This document shows, one piece after another, positions 59,272 to 64,000 of a stretch of DNA of 64,000 nucleotides. The stretch is taken from assembly GCA_963969595.1 (NCBI GenBank), contig OZ018417.1:16370501-16434500 (forward strand). Direction: 5' to 3'. The DNA comes from Neckera pumila. Its lineage: Eukaryota > Streptophyta > Bryopsida > Hypnales > Neckeraceae. Both the position numbers and the translations under genes were made by a program. Each line of letters starts with the position of its first letter. Positions within the stretch are counted from its first letter, which is position 1. The notes under the pieces were generated by a model. The model was not told where the DNA came from and made no database searches. It saw only the letters and a list, made by a program, of their open reading frames with translations.

Positions 59272-62200
59272 TCTTGAAATGTTTGCAGGTTTTGTTTGTT
59301 TTTCTATTTTTGAACTAGTGCACGCAAAGAATCTGTAGAAAGAGACATGTTGAAGACATACCTGGGTAAGCTCGTGGAAGAACTTGAACATTGTCTGCCA
59401 AATTCAGCTTGTTGCAAATAATCTTTTTGTTGTTGACATATCTCGGAAAGAAGATTAGGCCCTGTTTTGCATTGAAACTGAAGGCACTGCAAAAGAGAAA
59501 CACCACCATCAACCAAACCAAACAGTAGTTCCCCTTATCTATGTTTGCATTATTCTCCTGTTCAACCGAGAAGCCAGAGCAGTTGAAACATAGAAAATGT
59601 GAGTTTATGCTAGGGAGCTGTGAGCTAAAATTTCTTTTTGACTTCCATTAGTTCAATTTCTCAACAACAGAGGGGTAATTGCAAGAAACACTTGTACTAT
59701 TTGTTGCGTTTTTGATTTTTTGAGTTTGTGTACTTTTTGTACTACGAGTACTATGAGTACTATGAGGGATATGGCAAAAGAAAAGTGGGCCGTCAATGAA
59801 AATTGAGATTTCTCCTTGTACTGACATGTGCATGCTTGCCGCTTGGCAATGGATGACGGGCTGGATGTTGGTCGTGGATGAATTGCCTACAGTGATGTCC
59901 ATTTGTTGACCTTGTTTCTTCTTCGTCACTCCATTTTGGTTTCATGCGCCGCCGCCCGCAAGTCCTCCTTGCGAGTGCGGAAGCACTACATTTTTGAATT
60001 AGTCGGTGTGCAAGACTAAGAACTAAATCAGTCATTGTTGACATCCGGAGAGTGTGGTGTCATTTATTGAATTATTGGATCATTTGTTGAATTAGGATTT
60101 AGGCAGCTCCGCGCGAGATAGCAGCCCTGCTGATTGTAGAAGCGGTAGTGAGTTGGGCTTATAAGAACGCTTGCACGTTGACATGGAAGTGACAAAGGTT
60201 GTGTGTTTGTTTGGCAAGGTGAAAGAGCAACGTTGGTGGTCTGGGATTGTGCTAATTCTTTGTTTTGGAGGAGGGCACCATGGGGATAGAAATTGCTCGG
60301 CAATGTCTTCCGACGACGACGTATTTTGAGCTACCAACGGAATTGTGTTATGGTGGGGCGCACATGACGCTTCAGGGGAGCTAGGTGCCTTTCTTTTAGT
60401 AGGTGAGTTCTTTCAATTCTGTTACTTCTGTGTAGAGAGTTACTTCTGAGTTACTTCTGAGTTACTTCTGTGCAGAGAGGACTTATCGATCGGCTACCTG
60501 ATTTTCTTTACCTTTATATGCTTTGGAATTGTATGCGGCAAGCTCTCTGCTGCACATGTGCGAAGCTTCTCAATATAGTCGTAATGTTGGCTTAGGTTTC
60601 TATGTCAGGGATTTTTTGTCTCCCTTTCTGTTGCATGCCTTATTGTACTACGGCCAAGTGAGCGCCGTAGTAGGTGCTGCAATTGTGAACTAGTTCTACA
60701 GTACTTCAAATTGGGGAAGGTAGAAGAACACTTTCTTCAATTGTCGACGGAGGGACTCCGTCATATAGTCATTCCCGGTGTCCACTGCACATACTATTGT
60801 GGGCTCTTCTTATTATTCTTTTATCGATGTCTTAGGTCTGCTTAAAGTGCATAAAACCTATATAGGTGGTTCTGTTTCCTCCCGCTCCCTACTAGTTTCG
60901 TCCATGTCGCTCATATATAGTTTCACCGACATTGCTATCTAGCATTACTTTTCAGCATCATTGAGTATGTCTTCTTTCAAGTTTGCCGTTGTATAGATAC
61001 AGTCATATAGCAAACACTCCTAAACTTCACATGCATAGTTTTCTAGTACTGTCTACTTATCTCAGCTCAACTCTTTGTTGTCATGAGGACTTGTGATGCT
61101 CTATCAATCTATCGTTGTAGCACGTATACCTTCTCTTTGTACTACTCTTCATCTTTGGTGTTTCCTTCTACATTGTTGGCGGTCAATGTATTACACTGTG
61201 TACGTAGTCGGGTTGAGAGGAGCGCGCTTTGGAAATACACAGGGTATTTAGCTGCAACTGGGATAAGTTAGCCAGGAACTTCAAACAACCTTCGTGTCTT
61301 CTGATCTTCAGTCTTCAGTCTTCAATCTTCAAACTCCTCCCCGTTGGTCTATCCTGTGTTGGCTCTAAACAGATCAGAGTTTGGTCAGATAGATAATAAG
61401 AAACCACGAGCCTTGGACGGATAAATCGGGATAGCATAACACGAGATGCCGTCCAGATGATGGGCTCCTAAACTTCAAACCCACGGTGACCAACAATTGT
61501 GCCTCACCAGTGGGAACAACATATAAGATCGACCATGTGGGTGATCAATCCTACTTCGTCGCCACAAACACAAAATGGGGCTACTCTTGAATTCCCACAG
61601 AGCCCGCAACAAGTTTACAATACAGAAAAGAAAAACAACTAGCCTCCAAAACCGACTGGGAATAACAAATAAACAAATTGGGCCACAAACCACAACACAA
61701 AAGGATCTTCAAGTTTTTATCTCTTCATTTCTCCTTGTCTTGTATTCTTGAAGTGTTCAAAAACAACAAAAAACCCGAAAACTAACTCCAAAATACCTCT
61801 GAACTTCAAACTAATGCTACAAATGCTTCACAACTCCAAATGTTAAGTATCTTAGTTTTTTGGAAAGCTAACAAAATTTACTAACATTCCTTCAAAATTC
61901 AGCTCATTCTAAGCGACTGTCCAGACACTATAGACAGAACAAGTTTCGACCTTCATTCTCTAAAGGCAGTAGACCTCTCCACCTTCAAATCTCTATATCT
62001 CCCTCAAAAATACTTCAATTATGAAGTATAATAAGTTTTTGAAAAGCTAGTCACATAATCTTCAATCTCACAAAATCTCATACAAATTCAAACTACAGCT
62101 CATTCGTTGTAGGCCTCAAGAGTCTCAGCTCCTCTTAGTTGGGTAACCGCAAACTTTCTACCTTCAAATTATCACAACTCTCTCAATAATCCTTTAAATC

Positions 62201-63433
62201 AAGCTTGCAATTTCATTTTGAAAAACGAATTTCACAAAGAACAAACTCACAAATTTTCATTTCAAAAACTTTCATACATATCGAGATATCTCTCCTTGAA
62301 ATTCGGTTTTCTCCCCCAAAACAAAAACTACACACACACATCTTTTCACACCCCTCCACATACACAAGGAATCTCTTTATCTTTCTTTTTCTTTCCCCTT
62401 TCTAAAGTGAGAGTAGAGCACATCAGCTCATACTCTTATCCCTAAAGTCCATCCAAAAGATAAGTATATTTTCTTGCCCTCTTCACACTATCATATATCT
62501 GCATTCCCTAGCCATTTTATTTAATCAGAAAGTCAATATTTAAATCATCTCCAATCTGAACCTAATAAAATAAAACTAAGGGATTATTAAAAATCTCTAT
62601 CAAAGGCCTCTATATGTCGTAAAGTTGTACTAAAGATTCTAAATAAATCTCCAATCATGAAGTCGTGGACTTGGTTGGCTGGAGAAGCAATGGTCAAAGG
62701 TTGCGAGCTAGTCCGGGCCCGAAATCCATCAATTCGGGTTCGAATCTCGATGGCTCGTTGATTGGCTTGGGCGGCGCACGGCTTGGCACGCTAGTGAGGC
62801 AAGAAAGTTGTACCAGCCAATCTGCTACCTACCCCCCTGAGCTGTGCATGTGACAAGAATAGTGAGCACCTATAAGGTGCAAATTGCCCTTAATAACCGT
62901 GGTTCTCACCACGACCAAACCACTTTTATTCAATATTGTATATAGAGTTAATAAAGATTAAATCTAATATTTCCATGATGGAAGAATTTCCATCAGGACA
63001 ACATCTGCACTTCAATGTTATTATTGCTTTCTCTATCTGTACTACATATACTGTGCGGCACACGCAACATTACATGTAGTACAGCAAAGTACTATTAGTA
63101 TTCTGCACAATCCTTTGTAAAGAGTGGTTGCTAGTCCCTACGTTGCACATAGTCTCCTACTGGACAACATAGTAAAGCGCACACTCCAGAGAGTCTTCTT
63201 TTGACAGTCTTAGTCCTTCGTAGTACTTAGCGCATGTAGAATAGTGCCATGACTTACTCTTCCTATACTCCATAGTAGTAGTGCTGATTGCCTTATGTTT
63301 TGCAGTACTACTCAGTATTGATTACAATGAGAGAAAGTACTATAGGGTTCTAAAGAGTACTATAGTAGTACTCTGTGCACTACCATCATTGATCCATTGC
63401 TTCTCCACGTTGTCTGTTGCTGTAGTTATAGCC
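59272..63433. other. gene-poor stretch with one transposon end and a tRNA-like B box
   Basis: GGGTAATTGCAAGAAACACT at 59673 matches the end of the 849-bp element at 21389; no partner end was found nearby. GAGTTACTTCT is repeated near 60437-60470. TCTTCAGTCTTCAGTCTTCAA lies near 61307. Nothing else is recognisable apart from the tRNA-like stretch near 62.7 kb. Confidence 0.45.
62703..62762 (+). other. tRNA-like fragment with a B-box (possible SINE head)
   Basis: TCGGGTTCGAATCTCGA near 62735-62751 forms a good T-arm (five pairs, one G-T) and contains the RNA polymerase III B-box GGTTCGAATC. The following TGGCTCG can pair with CGAGCTA upstream, but only 23 bases lie between that arm and the T-arm, too few for D and anticodon arms. 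It is therefore not a normal tRNA gene; a SINE or tRNA pseudogene is more likely. Confidence 0.35.
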
Positions 63434-64000
63434 AATGGCAAAGATGAAAAGTACGATTTTGGATGGTCGACCAAGGCCTTGTACTAAGGATGCTGTGCAC
63501 TCCCAGGAGCTCACTAGGGACAAGGCTGATGCTGTAGAAACCACAACCAAAACTTATGAGAAGAAGGGGAAACAAAGGGTTCAACCTCCATAGTTGTCAC
63601 TGAACACAAAAAAAAGGTGGACAAGAGACAGCACGTATTAGTGGAGAAGGTGGGAGCAACACCAAGCGTAGAGCTGGGAAATTGTCAACATCATTGCCGT
63701 GGACCAGTAGCCCAGCAAAGAAGAGGGCAGGCTACACTGCTTCGAAGAAGATCAAGCGCACAACGTTTGCATCAGCTGCCAGTCTGGCACTATCTGCATC
63801 AGCGGAAGATGAATCTTTTGAGGATGAGGACTCCGAAGAGCAGTGCATCAGTGAGCCTTCAAAGAATAAGAAAACTGCGGCTTCTGTTAAGAACTATATA
63901 GAAGAAGAGTGTAGGCGGCAATTACATGGTTTGAATCAGCCCTCCAAAAGGCCTCCCACTGCCATGTCCGAAGACATTTTCGCAACCGCTTGCAAGCTTG
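63434..64000 (+). pseudogene. partial charged ORF running off the right edge, probably broken
   Basis: A frame starting MAKMKSTILDGRPRPCTKD at 63434 stops at TAG near 63590. A second frame, open from 63604 to the end of the window, reads as a Lys/Ser-rich then acidic protein (KKRAGYTASKKIKRTTF; EDESFEDEDSEEQ) and shows natural codon use. The two are in different registers, so either an intron or a frameshift separates them. The charged, low-complexity character suggests a nuclear or DNA-associated protein; no family was recognised. Confidence 0.35.

Overview
The window looks like nuclear DNA of a land plant, most likely a seedless plant such as a bryophyte. This is an inference. It rests on GT-AG introns, a plant-specific class of ARF-GAP gene with many small exons, a plant-type NB-ARC/LRR gene, Ty3-type and SWIM-type transposon remnants, and AT-rich DNA with long gene-poor stretches. 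I see no operons, CRISPR arrays, rRNA genes or convincing tRNA genes.

Only two genes look intact. At 3803-10997 (+) a 19-exon gene encodes a BAR-PH-ArfGAP-ankyrin protein of the AGD1-4 (AGD3/SFC/VAN3) class; every splice phase agrees and the model gives about 773 residues. At about 13.5-17.6 kb (+) lies the most unusual gene here: a canonical caspase domain (animal-like, not metacaspase-like) is spliced in frame onto NB-ARC, leucine-rich repeats, armadillo-like repeats and a Cys/His-rich tail. The caspase keeps the catalytic His and Cys, the CRG box, both predicted Asp-binding arginines and the SWR...SG...Q signature of the small subunit. In animals the cell-death ATPase (CED-4/Apaf-1) and the caspase (CED-3/caspase-9) are separate proteins; here a NOD-type switch and a caspase would sit on one chain. 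I take this as the candidate undescribed system.

From 18.4 to about 33.8 kb the DNA is an AT-rich desert made of inserted elements: a 4.7-kb element with Stowaway/mariner-like ends (18447-23148), which contains an array of 25 copies of the palindromic motif CCNANTNGG and a nested 849-bp element; a Foldback-like element with long inverted arms built of ~180-192-bp repeats (about 25545-30310); and copies of a family with the terminus TTAACCCCTAAAGGACCA.

From 34.7 to 57 kb there are decayed transposon genes: an unnamed transposase-like gene with an HGKGP motif (34.7-38.2 kb, +), a minus-strand hypothetical pseudogene (about 45.1-46.6 kb), a broken Ty3-type retrotransposon (about 47.2-51.7 kb, +), and a SWIM-domain MULE-like transposase gene (about 52.8-56.8 kb, -). 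Between them are several tandem arrays with internal palindromes, and two small hairpin MITEs. From 57 kb to the right edge there is little recognisable, apart from a charged open frame that runs off the window. The two intact genes are neighbours, but nothing in the sequence links their functions.
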